Assembly: GCA_964463915.1 (NCBI GenBank)
Contig: CAYXEH010000007.1
Coordinates: forward strand, 11,604-75,603
DNA length: 64,000 nt
Direction of reading: 5' to 3'
Source: PUPG01 sp964463915
GTDB taxonomy: Bacteria > Bacteroidota > Bacteroidia > Bacteroidales > UBA7960
The translations under genes were made by a program, and so were the position numbers. The first letter of the stretch is position 1, and each line of letters opens with the position of its first letter. This document shows positions 33,896-41,818 of the stretch, piece by piece. Below the pieces are notes generated by a model. That model saw only the letters and a list, made by a program, of their open reading frames with translations. It was not told the origin of the DNA and ran no database searches.

Positions 33896-34720
33896 TTATT
33901 TTTTCCTTCTTTCCAGGATGAGCCTATTGGAAGCCTTCTTCCGGTTACGTGTTTTAAAACCTTTTGCCGGCAATCCTTTCCTGCTCCTGGGGTGACCTCC
34001 TGATGCACGGCCTTCACCACCGCCCATGGGGTGATCAACCGGGTTCATCACAACCGGACGGGTACGTGGCCGATGCCCGAGCCAGCGCCTGCGGCCTGCC
34101 TTGCCTGACATCTCATGCATGTGGTCCGGATTGGAGGTGGTTCCGATGGTTGCCTTACAAGACACAAGCACCATGCGAATTTCACCCGAAGGAAGTTTCA
34201 ATGCAGCATACTTTCCTTCCCTGGAAGTAAGCTGGGCATAGGTACCGGCACTTCGTGCCATTTTACCACCCTGGCCTGGCTGCAGTTCGATGTTGTGCAC
34301 CACGGTTCCCAGCGGAATGTCACGGAGAAATAGTGTATTTCCCACATCCGGGGTTGCTTTTTCGCCCGACATAATGGTTTGGCCAATCTGCAGCCCGTTG
34401 GGTGCAATGATATAGCGTTTCTCGCCATCAGCATAAAACAGCAACGCAATACGGGCCGAACGGTTCGGGTCGTATTCTATACTCTTTACCGTAGCCGGAA
34501 CCCCGTCTTTATTACGTTTAAAGTCAATCGAACGATAGCTTTTCTTGTGACCACCACCAATGTAGCGCATGGTCATCCTACCCTGGTTGTTCCTTCCCCC
34601 GGATTTGTGCGTTCCTTTGGTAAGACGCTTCTCGGGTTTAGGTACAGTTATCTCGTCAAAAGCACTGATTACCTTGTTGCGTTGCCCAGGTGTTGTCGGT
34701 TTGAATTTTTTTAACGCCAT
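33896..34720 (-). CDS. rplB: Ribosomal protein L2
   Basis: The 274-residue 23S rRNA-binding protein contains the conserved KSGGRNNQGRMT segment and the C-terminal VVMNPVDHPMGGGEGRASGG signature near the peptidyl transferase centre. Length is standard. It follows rplW by 6 bp. Confidence 0.98.
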   Translation of the reverse strand: MALKKFKPTTPGQRNKVISAFDEITVPKPEKRLTKGTHKSGGRNNQGRMTMRYIGGGHKKSYRSIDFKRNKDGVPATVKSIEYDPNRSARIALLFYADGEKRYIIAPNGLQIGQTIMSGEKATPDVGNTLFLRDIPLGTVVHNIELQPGQGGKMARSAGTYAQLTSREGKYAALKLPSGEIRMVLVSCKATIGTTSNPDHMHEMSGKAGRRRWLGHRPRTRPVVMNPVDHPMGGGEGRASGGHPRSRKGLPAKGFKTRNRKKASNRLILERRKK

Positions 34721-34726
34721 AAATCC

Positions 34727-35020
34727 TTATATGTTGCTGTAAAAATCAATGGTTTCACCATCGCGCAAAGTGACGATGGCTTTTTTAAAATTATTTTTTC
34801 TGCCAGTCTGAAAGCCGGTTCTGGTGTAACGCATGGAGCGCTTACCAAGATAGACCATGGTGTTTACAGAGGCTACCGGAACTCCGTACATATCTTCCAC
34901 CGCCTTTTTGATCTGAGACTTGCTGGCCCGCCTGTCAACGATAAAGCCGTAACGACTGGGGTACTTTTCTGTAACCGCCGTCATTTTCTCGGTAATTAAT
35001 GGCTTGATTAAAACTTCCAT
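34727..35020 (-). CDS. rplW: Ribosomal protein L23
   Basis: The 97-residue tunnel-exit protein starts MEVLIKPLITEKMTAVTEKY at the ATG at 35020. An upstream in-frame Met would add 11 residues unlike the family, so it is rejected. L23 is the docking site for trigger factor and SRP. It is 50 bp after rplD. Confidence 0.95.
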   Translation of the reverse strand: MEVLIKPLITEKMTAVTEKYPSRYGFIVDRRASKSQIKKAVEDMYGVPVASVNTMVYLGKRSMRYTRTGFQTGRKNNFKKAIVTLRDGETIDFYSNI

Positions 35021-35070
35021 GTTGATGTATGTTTGGGGTCGATCTTCTTCCAACCCGTTACCTTATAATA

Positions 35071-35703
35071 TTACTGTTTCTGAAAAATGTTTTCCAGTTC
35101 CTTCAATGCACCCTCAACAAAAAGCACCCGGTCAGCATTCAGGATCATGTATGTGTTAAGCTGATCAGCCCTGACTACAAATGCACGGGGAATATTCCGT
35201 GACGACAGTTGAATTGTTCTGTCACCTTCAGGCAATACCAACAGGGTTTTCTTTCCGTCCAGCTCAAAGCTCCTGAGAATCTCAAAGAATTTCTTCGTAC
35301 TGGGAGCTTCCATGGTAAAATCCTCCAGCACCATCAGATTCTCATCTTTAGCCTTATAGGAAAGCGCTGACTTCCGTGCCAGTTGTTTCACTTTTTTATT
35401 CACCTTAAAAGAGTAATCCCTGGGCTGGGGTCCGAAGATCACACCACCGCCACGCAAGAGGGGCGATTTGATATCCCCGATTCTGGCAGCACCAGTTCCT
35501 TTCTGACGGCGGAGCTTCTTTGTACTCCCCTTAATTTCACCACGCTCTTTGGTCTTATGGGTACCCTGACGTCGGTTCGCCATATGCTGCTTCACATCAA
35601 GATAAATGGCGTGATCATTGGGTGTGATCCCAAAAATCTCATCACTCAATGCAAGGGTTTTCGACGTCTTGCTTCCATCAATACTATATACTGTTAACTC
35701 CAT
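35071..35703 (-). CDS. rplD: Ribosomal protein L4
   Basis: The 210-residue protein has the tunnel-loop region with KLRRQKGTGAARIGDIKSPL and a C-terminal globular domain. In E. coli L4 represses the S10 operon, which is not demonstrable here. Its start overlaps the end of rplC by 10 bp, which implies translational coupling. Confidence 0.97.
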   Translation of the reverse strand: MELTVYSIDGSKTSKTLALSDEIFGITPNDHAIYLDVKQHMANRRQGTHKTKERGEIKGSTKKLRRQKGTGAARIGDIKSPLLRGGGVIFGPQPRDYSFKVNKKVKQLARKSALSYKAKDENLMVLEDFTMEAPSTKKFFEILRSFELDGKKTLLVLPEGDRTIQLSSRNIPRAFVVRADQLNTYMILNADRVLFVEGALKELENIFQKQ

Positions 35704-36323
35704 CTCTCGAGAATTAAATATGATCCATTGGGGCCTGGAACAGACCCTTTAACAACAATAATGTTCTTTTCCGGAATCAGCTTCATCACCTGAAGGTTGA
35801 TCATTTTTACCCGATTGCCTCCGGTGCGGCCTGCCATGCGCATTCCCTTGAAAACCCTTGACGGCCATGAAGAAGCACCCAGGGAGCCAGGAGCACGGAG
35901 CCGGTTATGCTGACCGTGAGTCGCCTGACCAACACCGGAAAAACCATGCCTTTTTACAACACCCTGAAATCCTTTTCCCTTACTAATACCAACCACATCA
36001 ATATATTCACCTTCAATGAAAATATCCGCTTTCAGTATGTCACCAAAGCCTTTCTGATGACCTTTCTCAAAACGGGTAAATTCAGCGACCACTTTTTTTG
36101 GTGTAGTTTTCGCTTTGGCAAAGTGTCCCTGCATGGGCTTATTTACCAACTTTTCCCGCTTATCGTCAAAAGCAAGCTGAATAGCCTCATATCCGTCCTG
36201 TTCCTTTGTCTTTATCTGCGTAACAACACATGGACCAGCTTCTACTACGGTGCATGGGATATTTTTCCCAGAGGCATCAAACATGCTGGTCATTCCAATT
36301 TTTTTTCCAATTAATCCTGACAT
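35694..36323 (-). CDS. rplC: Ribosomal protein L3
   Basis: The 209-residue protein starts MSGLIGKKIGMTSMFDASG and contains the signature GFSGVGQATHGQHNRLRAPG and the GRTGGNRVKMINL segment. It helps nucleate the 50S subunit. It follows rpsJ by 43 bp. Confidence 0.97.
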   Translation of the reverse strand: MSGLIGKKIGMTSMFDASGKNIPCTVVEAGPCVVTQIKTKEQDGYEAIQLAFDDKREKLVNKPMQGHFAKAKTTPKKVVAEFTRFEKGHQKGFGDILKADIFIEGEYIDVVGISKGKGFQGVVKRHGFSGVGQATHGQHNRLRAPGSLGASSWPSRVFKGMRMAGRTGGNRVKMINLQVMKLIPEKNIIVVKGSVPGPNGSYLILERWS

Positions 36324-36366
36324 CTCTTGTCGATTTTATCTGTACGCAATATCAATTGATTGTATC

Positions 36367-36672
36367 CTAGACCTTAATCTCAACTTCCACACCACTGGGC
36401 AGCTCAAGCTTCATGAGCGCATCAACCGTCTTGGCACTGGAGGAATAGATATCCATCAGGCGCTTATAAGAGCAAAGCTGAAATTGTTCCCTTGCTTTTT
36501 TGTTGACAAAAGGAGACTTAAGCACGGTAAATTTCTGCTTGTTGGTAGGAAGCGGAATGGGACCGTTTACTACAGCACCGGTGGTCTTTACGGTCTTTAC
36601 GATCTTTTCGGCAGACTTGTCTACCAGGTTATGATCGTATGATTTTAATTTAATTCGAATTCTATGACTCAC
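36367..36672 (-). CDS. rpsJ: Ribosomal protein S10
   Basis: The 101-residue protein starts MSHRIRIKLKSYDHNLVDKS and ends in the short acidic-hydrophobic strand of S10. It also acts as the NusE transcription antitermination factor in other bacteria. The 26-bp distance to fusA shows the str and S10 groups are fused, with no tuf between them. Confidence 0.97.
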   Translation of the reverse strand: MSHRIRIKLKSYDHNLVDKSAEKIVKTVKTTGAVVNGPIPLPTNKQKFTVLKSPFVNKKAREQFQLCSYKRLMDIYSSSAKTVDALMKLELPSGVEVEIKV

Positions 36673-36698
36673 GGTTTTACTTCTTTTTTATGAAACGA

Positions 36699-38798
36699 TT
36701 AGGATTTGACACCAGATAAATTTTCGATCACTTCAGCTGCAATATTTTGCGGTACTTCCTGGAAGTGAGAAAACTCCATTGTAGAAACCGCACGACCACT
36801 GGTCAGGGTACGCAGAGAGGTCACGTAGCCGAACATTTCAGACAGCGGAACTTCGGCATTGACAACCTGGAGATTCACCCTCGCCTCCACACCATTCAGA
36901 TGACCGCGTCTCCGGTTGATGTCTCCAACCACATCACCCAGGTATTCTTCGGGGGTAACGACTTCCAGTTTCATGACCGGTTCAAGCAAAACAGGTGTGG
37001 CCTTTTTACAGGCACTCCTGAAAGCAATCTTGGCTGCAAGCTCAAATGCCAGAGCGTCAGAGTCAACATTGTGATAGGATCCATCTATCAGGCGAACCTT
37101 CATGTTTTCCACAGGAAAACCGGCAAGTACCCCATTTTGCATGGCTCCTTTAAAGCCTTTTTCCACCGCAGGGATAAATTCCTTCGGGATATTACCCCCT
37201 TTCACCTCATCTATAAATTGCAAACCTTTCACCCCTTCATCAGCCGGACCAATTTCGAAGATGATGTCGGCAAATTTTCCTTTACCACCAGTTTGCTTCT
37301 TGTATACTTCACGATGCTTCACTTCCGAAGTAATGGCCTCTTTGTAAGCCACCTGCGGAGCACCTTGATTGGCTTCTACCTTAAACTCCCTGCGAAGCCT
37401 GTCAAGCAGCACTTCCAGGTGCAACTCACCCATTCCGCGGATAATGGTTTGTCCGCTGTCCTGGTCGGTCTCCACGATAAAAGTAGGATCCTCTTCAGCA
37501 AGCTTAACCAGGGCAGCACCAAGCTTATCAAGATCTGCCTGGGTTTTGGGCTCAATAGCCACGCTGACCACGGGTTCAGGGAAAGACATAGACTCCAGAA
37601 TCACAGGGTGCTTCTCATCACACAGCGAGTCACCCGTATGAATGTTCTTAAACCCTACCGCAGCCCCGATATCTCCGGCTTCAATGCTTTCAATGGGATT
37701 TTGTTTGTTGGCATGCATCTGAAGGATCCTGGAGATCCTTTCTTTCTTTTGTGTGGATGCATTCCAGATATAAGAGCCCGCTTTCAGGGTACCACTGTAA
37801 ACGCGGAAGAAACACAGTCTTCCCACATACGGGTCAGTGGCAATTTTAAAGGCCAATGCTGCAAAAGGTTCATTCGCATCGGCCTTGATGGTATATGATT
37901 TCTCTGTTTTTGGATTGATTCCCTCAATGGCTGCTACATCCATCGGGGAAGGCAGAAATTTGATCACAGCATCCAGCAATGCCTGAATGCCTTTATTTTT
38001 GAATGCAGAACCACATAATACCGGGGTTATCCGGAGATCAATGGTGGCTTTGCGAATAATAGACAACAACTCATCTTCTGAAATCGAATCTGGATCTTCC
38101 ATGAATTTCTCCAGGAGCTCTTCGCTTTCCTCAGCACATCCCTCCACGAGCTTGGTCCGATACTTGTCTACAGTCTCCTGAAGATCTGCAGGAATCGGGA
38201 TCTCTTCAAATTCCGCTCCAAGACTTTGGTCTTTCCAGACAAACGCCTTATTGGTGATCAGGTCAACAACTCCCCTGAAAGAGTCTTCATATCCGATTGG
38301 AATCTGCAGAGGTACGGCATTCATACCCAAACGCTCCCTGATCTTCTCCACCACGCTGAAAAAATCAGCTCCTGCACGGTCCATCTTGTTAATGAAACTA
38401 ATGCGGGGCACCCCATACTTATCAGCCTGCCTCCATACCGTTTCCGATTGGGGTTCCACACCCCCTACTGCACAAAACAGGGCGATGGCACCGTCCAGCA
38501 CACGAAGACTGCGTTCCACCTCCACGGTGAAATCCACGTGCCCGGGGGTGTCAATAATATTGATCTTATATTGCTTCTGGTTAAAATTCCAGAAAGTAGT
38601 GGTGGCCGCAGAGGTAATGGTAATTCCGCGCTCCTGTTCCTGAACCATCCAGTCCATGGTGGCAGACCCGTCATGGGTCTCTCCAAGCCGGTGGTTCACA
38701 CCGGTATAAAACAATACCCGCTCAGTAGTGGTAGTTTTACCGGCGTCGATATGTGCCATAATACCGATGTTGCGCGTATATGTTAAATCTCTGGCCAT
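36699..38798 (-). CDS. fusA: Elongation factor G
   Basis: The 699-residue GTPase catalyses translocation. It shows AHIDAGKTTTTERVLFYTG (G1), RGITITSAATT (G2), DTPGHVDF (G3), INKMDRAGADF (G4) and five-domain length. It is part of the rpsL-rpsG-fusA group, 31 bp after rpsG. The genome may have other EF-G-like genes elsewhere, not visible here. Confidence 0.98.
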   Translation of the reverse strand: MARDLTYTRNIGIMAHIDAGKTTTTERVLFYTGVNHRLGETHDGSATMDWMVQEQERGITITSAATTTFWNFNQKQYKINIIDTPGHVDFTVEVERSLRVLDGAIALFCAVGGVEPQSETVWRQADKYGVPRISFINKMDRAGADFFSVVEKIRERLGMNAVPLQIPIGYEDSFRGVVDLITNKAFVWKDQSLGAEFEEIPIPADLQETVDKYRTKLVEGCAEESEELLEKFMEDPDSISEDELLSIIRKATIDLRITPVLCGSAFKNKGIQALLDAVIKFLPSPMDVAAIEGINPKTEKSYTIKADANEPFAALAFKIATDPYVGRLCFFRVYSGTLKAGSYIWNASTQKKERISRILQMHANKQNPIESIEAGDIGAAVGFKNIHTGDSLCDEKHPVILESMSFPEPVVSVAIEPKTQADLDKLGAALVKLAEEDPTFIVETDQDSGQTIIRGMGELHLEVLLDRLRREFKVEANQGAPQVAYKEAITSEVKHREVYKKQTGGKGKFADIIFEIGPADEGVKGLQFIDEVKGGNIPKEFIPAVEKGFKGAMQNGVLAGFPVENMKVRLIDGSYHNVDSDALAFELAAKIAFRSACKKATPVLLEPVMKLEVVTPEEYLGDVVGDINRRRGHLNGVEARVNLQVVNAEVPLSEMFGYVTSLRTLTSGRAVSTMEFSHFQEVPQNIAAEVIENLSGVKS

Positions 38799-38829
38799 AT
38801 ATTCTGTTAATCCTTATCCTGTTCTAATC

Positions 38830-39303
38830 TTAAAATCTGAAATGAGAGAATGCCTTATTGGCATCAGCCATGCGATGGGTATCCTCTTTACGCTTGAATG
38901 CTGCTCCTTCCTCTTTGCTTGCAGCGAGTATTTCTCCGGCAAGTCTTGAAGCCATGTTTTTTTCGTTACGCTTGCGGGCAAACTTGATCATATTCTTGAT
39001 CCCCACAGACACTTTCCTGTCAGGACGAATCTCAGAAGGAATCTGGAATGTTGCACCACCGATACGACGACTGCGTACTTCCACAGCAGGAGTTACATTG
39101 GCGAGGGCTTTTTTAAATACTTCAAGGGGATTCTCCTCTTCCTTGATCTTCTCAGCGACAATATCCATGGCATCATAAAAGATAGTATATGCCAGGTTCT
39201 TTTTCCCTCTCAGCATCAAGTTATTGACGAAACGGGTCACCAGGGTGTCATTGAACCTTGGGTCCGGGAGCAAAATGCGCTTTTTTGGTTTCGACTTTCT
39301 CAT
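38830..39303 (-). CDS. rpsG: Ribosomal protein S7
   Basis: The 157-residue protein has the S7 signature DPRFNDTLVTRFVNNLMLRG and ends in EDTHRMADANKAFSHFRF. It organises the 30S head. It is 41 bp after rpsL. Confidence 0.97.
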   Translation of the reverse strand: MRKSKPKKRILLPDPRFNDTLVTRFVNNLMLRGKKNLAYTIFYDAMDIVAEKIKEEENPLEVFKKALANVTPAVEVRSRRIGGATFQIPSEIRPDRKVSVGIKNMIKFARKRNEKNMASRLAGEILAASKEEGAAFKRKEDTHRMADANKAFSHFRF

Positions 39304-39344
39304 GGGTTATGATAAATTTTATTCTGTATCAAGTCCTGATCACA

Positions 39345-39725
39345 CTATTTTTTGTCTTTCGGACGCTTTGTGCCATATTTGGAACGACGTTGATTCCGGC
39401 CTTCCACTCCACTGGTATCCAACGCGCCACGCACAATGTGGTAACGCACCCCCGGCAGATCCTTCACACGACCACCACGCATCAGCACAATGGAGTGCTC
39501 CTGTAAGTTATGACCTTCACCGGGAATGTAAGCATTTACTTCCTTCCCGTTCGTGAGCCTGACCCTTGCGACTTTTCGCATGGCAGAGTTCGGCTTCTTG
39601 GGAGTAGTGGTGTACACACGTACACATACCCCGCGTCGCTGAGGGCATGAATCCAAAGCGGGTGACTTACTTTTGTAGGTCACCTTTTTACGCCCCTTAC
39701 GAACCAATTGCTGAATAGTTGGCAT
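39345..39725 (-). CDS. rpsL: Ribosomal protein S12
   Basis: The 126-residue decoding-centre protein starts MPTIQQLVRKGRKKVTYKSK and has VYTTTPKKPNSAMRKVARV and IPGEGHNLQEHS. The Lys of TPKKPNS and the second conserved Lys region are unchanged, so there is no sign of streptomycin-resistance substitutions. It is the first gene of the locus, with a well-formed promoter 74 bp upstream. Confidence 0.98.
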   Translation of the reverse strand: MPTIQQLVRKGRKKVTYKSKSPALDSCPQRRGVCVRVYTTTPKKPNSAMRKVARVRLTNGKEVNAYIPGEGHNLQEHSIVLMRGGRVKDLPGVRYHIVRGALDTSGVEGRNQRRSKYGTKRPKDKK

Positions 39726-39798
39726 ACCTGAAATTCGATTAATGTAAAAACTTCGTTATTATTTATTTAAAAACAATTCTCTCCGAATTTTGGGAGTG

Positions 39799-39828
39799 CA
39801 AAGGTAGAAGTTATTTTTTGAAAACCAA
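39799..39828 (-). promoter_or_regulatory. Promoter of the rpsL-led ribosomal locus
   Basis: The minus strand reads TTG (39826-39828), exactly 19 bp, TACCTTTG (39799-39806), then CACTC. This matches the Bacteroidota consensus and leaves a leader of about 65-70 nt before rpsL. Confidence 0.75.
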
Positions 39829-39960
39829 TTTCTTTTGGCAAATAATTTCGCCACCGCACAAAATCTTTTCTGTCCTTCAGAGAGATCACTCCCCGGATTT
39901 GAGGGGCACAAAGTTAGGAAAAAAATTTAGAATTTTTATGAAAAAAATTGCTGTGGGTTG

Positions 39961-40241
39961 GTTGTTGGTTCCCATGGGCCATGGATGGGGGAAGATGCCT
40001 GCATTCCGTAAACGGGCAAGGCGGTTGTTGGTTCCCATGGGCCATGGATGGGGGAAGATGCCTGCANNNNNNNNNNNNNNNNNNNNNNNNNNNNNNNNNN
40101 NNNNNNNNNNNNNNNNNNNNNNNNNNNNNNNNNNNNNNNNNNNNNNNNNNNNNNNNNNNNNNNNNNACGGGCAAGGCGGTTGTTGGTTCCCATGGGCCAT
40201 GGATGGGGGAAGATGCCTGCATTCCGTAGACGGGCAAGGCA
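39961..40241. repeat. 63-bp tandem repeat array, interrupted by an assembly gap
   Basis: Units start at 39961, 40024 and 40179, each opening GTTGTTGGTTCCCATGGGCC and containing two CCATGG sites and GGGGGAAGATGCCTGCA. The first and last complete units differ at two visible positions. The array is broken by 100 N, so copy number is unknown. A degenerate start of another unit follows at 40242. Confidence 0.85.
40067..40166. other. Assembly gap of 100 N
   Basis: Exactly 100 N, the usual placeholder for a gap of unknown size. The distance between flanking units is not a multiple of 63, so the true repeat length is unresolved. Confidence 0.98.
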
Positions 40242-40511
40242 GTTGTTGATTGTTGGTTACTGCCTGGATCCCGAAGGGATCACATACTACTAACACAAGA
40301 GGAGCCACCTCACCCTTTCGACCCTGAAGGGGTCGCACACAACCAACAACCGCCCGGGTCATTGACCAGCCTGTCAAAGGCTTCCCCCCGGGTTGGCCCG
40401 TGAGAACCAACAACTGGAGCAGGTCAGCCCCAGCCTGACCAGAGGAGGTCAGCCCGGCTAACCGGAGGCACGAAGCCCCGACTAACCAACAATTAAGGGG
40501 GCACAGCCCCC
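40242..40511. repeat. Palindrome mosaic with AACCAACAAC spacers
   Basis: Palindromes at 40267-40281 (GATCCC-gaa-GGGATC), 40319-40335 (CGACCC/GGGTCG), 40422-40440 (GGTCAG/CTGACC) and 40497-40511 (GGGGGC/GCCCCC) are separated by GTTGGTT or AACCAACAAC copies near 40250, 40341, 40406 and 40483. The last palindrome ends 3 bp from the hydrolase stop and may also help terminate its transcript. Confidence 0.6.
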
Positions 40512-40514
40512 GGC

Positions 40515-41615
40515 CTAAAACTTATAGGCAGCTCGTTCCATCTGCCCCACATTGCGGAACGGGCGCGGGGGCTTAAGGTAGTTTTCAAGAAACTTATATA
40601 TCTCAAAACGGATATCCCTGCCAATGCAGTGGTCCATCCTGTCAAATGAATGACCACCGGGAATATCCTCATACACCCTGTATTCAAAGTCCCTGTTGTG
40701 GTACTCCAGTTCTTTGATCAGGTTCATCACCTCCAGTACGTGCACATCCTCATCAATTGTATTGGTATGGATCAGCAAAGGCACCTCCAGCTTATGGGCA
40801 TGGAATACAGGAGAGCGGCGGCGGTACTCCTCGAGGTTCTCATGAGTCGCCTCTCCGATGTGATGGTCAGCAGCAAACCAGTCACCTTCATAGGCCGGGC
40901 GTTTATAACCCATGCGGGCCACCAGGTCGCTTACCGGCACCCCGGCAAAAATCGCCTTATAGGCATCAGGGTGCTCAAAACCATTCATCAGCGAGATCAT
41001 CCCGCCATGGCTCCACCCAATCAAACCGACACGGTCAGGATCCACAATGTCATAATTTTTAAGCATCATCAGCATGCTTTCATGCACATCATCGTTTTCC
41101 AGCCCGCCATAGTCAATCAACTGGTGGTGGCCTTTGCCATACCCGGTGCTTCCGCGGTATTCCGGTGCCACCACAATATATTGCTGGGCCATCAGCTCCC
41201 GGATGATATGGGTATAATAGGTGTTGAAATCGCCGTGTACCCCTCCGTGGGAGAAGACTACCAGGGGGTACTCCTTTTCGGGGTCGATGTCTTTCGGGAT
41301 GAAAACATAGGTCCAGAATTTGATCGGGTTAGAGCCCTGCAAGGTGGTGGCTTCCTCAGCACCGCGCGGGGGCGGACCGGCCATGAATAATTTATCGATA
41401 TAGGCCACATCGCCCACTACCTGGTGCCACATCACATCATCAACAACTTTTTCCACCACATCAAAACGATACCTCAGGTCACCGACCATTTCCATCAGTT
41501 GCTCCTGGTTCTCAAGCAGTTCTTCATTTGAGACCTGTGCGTTCACTCCGGCAGGAGTGTAAAAGAATGTCATTAGTAAAACAGCGCAAAATAAAGTTAC
41601 TTTGGTACATTTCAT
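40515..41615 (-). CDS. Secreted alpha/beta hydrolase (S9 prolyl oligopeptidase-like)
   Basis: The 366-residue protein has a signal peptide (residues 1-26) and an alpha/beta hydrolase domain. The nucleophile elbow is GWSHGG, an oxyanion region is VVFSHGGVHGDF, a C-terminal aspartate lies in HTNTIDEDVHV, and the catalytic His is in IPGGHSF. This resembles the peptidase S9 catalytic domain without its beta-propeller, so it may be a peptidase or esterase in the periplasm. A TATCTTTA box lies about 90 bp upstream. It is divergent from the helicase gene. Confidence 0.87.
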   Translation of the reverse strand: MKCTKVTLFCAVLLMTFFYTPAGVNAQVSNEELLENQEQLMEMVGDLRYRFDVVEKVVDDVMWHQVVGDVAYIDKLFMAGPPPRGAEEATTLQGSNPIKFWTYVFIPKDIDPEKEYPLVVFSHGGVHGDFNTYYTHIIRELMAQQYIVVAPEYRGSTGYGKGHHQLIDYGGLENDDVHESMLMMLKNYDIVDPDRVGLIGWSHGGMISLMNGFEHPDAYKAIFAGVPVSDLVARMGYKRPAYEGDWFAADHHIGEATHENLEEYRRRSPVFHAHKLEVPLLIHTNTIDEDVHVLEVMNLIKELEYHNRDFEYRVYEDIPGGHSFDRMDHCIGRDIRFEIYKFLENYLKPPRPFRNVGQMERAAYKF

Positions 41616-41705
41616 GGGTATGGATAATTTTATTGAACAATTAAATTAAGACCATTGATCGTTTATTGAACAACCGGTTTGATCCTTATGATACTATCGG
41701 GATGG

Positions 41706-41713
41706 TAAAGATA
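41706..41713 (-). promoter_or_regulatory. Minus-7-like box upstream of the hydrolase
   Basis: The minus strand reads TATCTTTA followed by CCATC, one base off the consensus. No spaced TTG is seen. Confidence 0.35.
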
Positions 41714-41757
41714 GAAAGTATTTCAATAAGCGGAATTTTCACCGGAGACAATTTTCC

Positions 41758-41765
41758 TATCTTTG
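41758..41765 (+). promoter_or_regulatory. Minus-7 box upstream of the UvrD/PcrA gene
   Basis: TATCTTTG followed by CTCTC lies 53 bp before the ATG. A TTTT lies about 19 bp upstream in place of TTTG. Confidence 0.5.
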
Positions 41766-41818
41766 CTCTCCCAAATTATTCTCAATACAAACATTCAATT
41801 ATTTCACCATAAACCTAT

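Larger units (their letters stand above)
39726..40514. other. Non-coding repeat region between rpsL and the hydrolase
   Basis: About 790 bp with no supported gene. From left to right it holds the rpsL promoter, an AT-rich stretch, a 63-bp tandem repeat array interrupted by 100 N, and a mosaic of short palindromes separated by AACCAACAAC or its complement. Open frames through it are long only because the repeat has no stops. Confidence 0.7.

Noticed and set aside
39961..40241. CRISPR array
   Set aside because: The repeats are directly tandem with no variable spacers and no cas genes nearby.
39938..40293. Frames across the 63-bp repeat, including one starting MKKIAVGWLLVPMG
   Set aside because: They are open only because the 63-bp unit has no stop and spans the N gap. 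There is no protein-like composition or family pattern.
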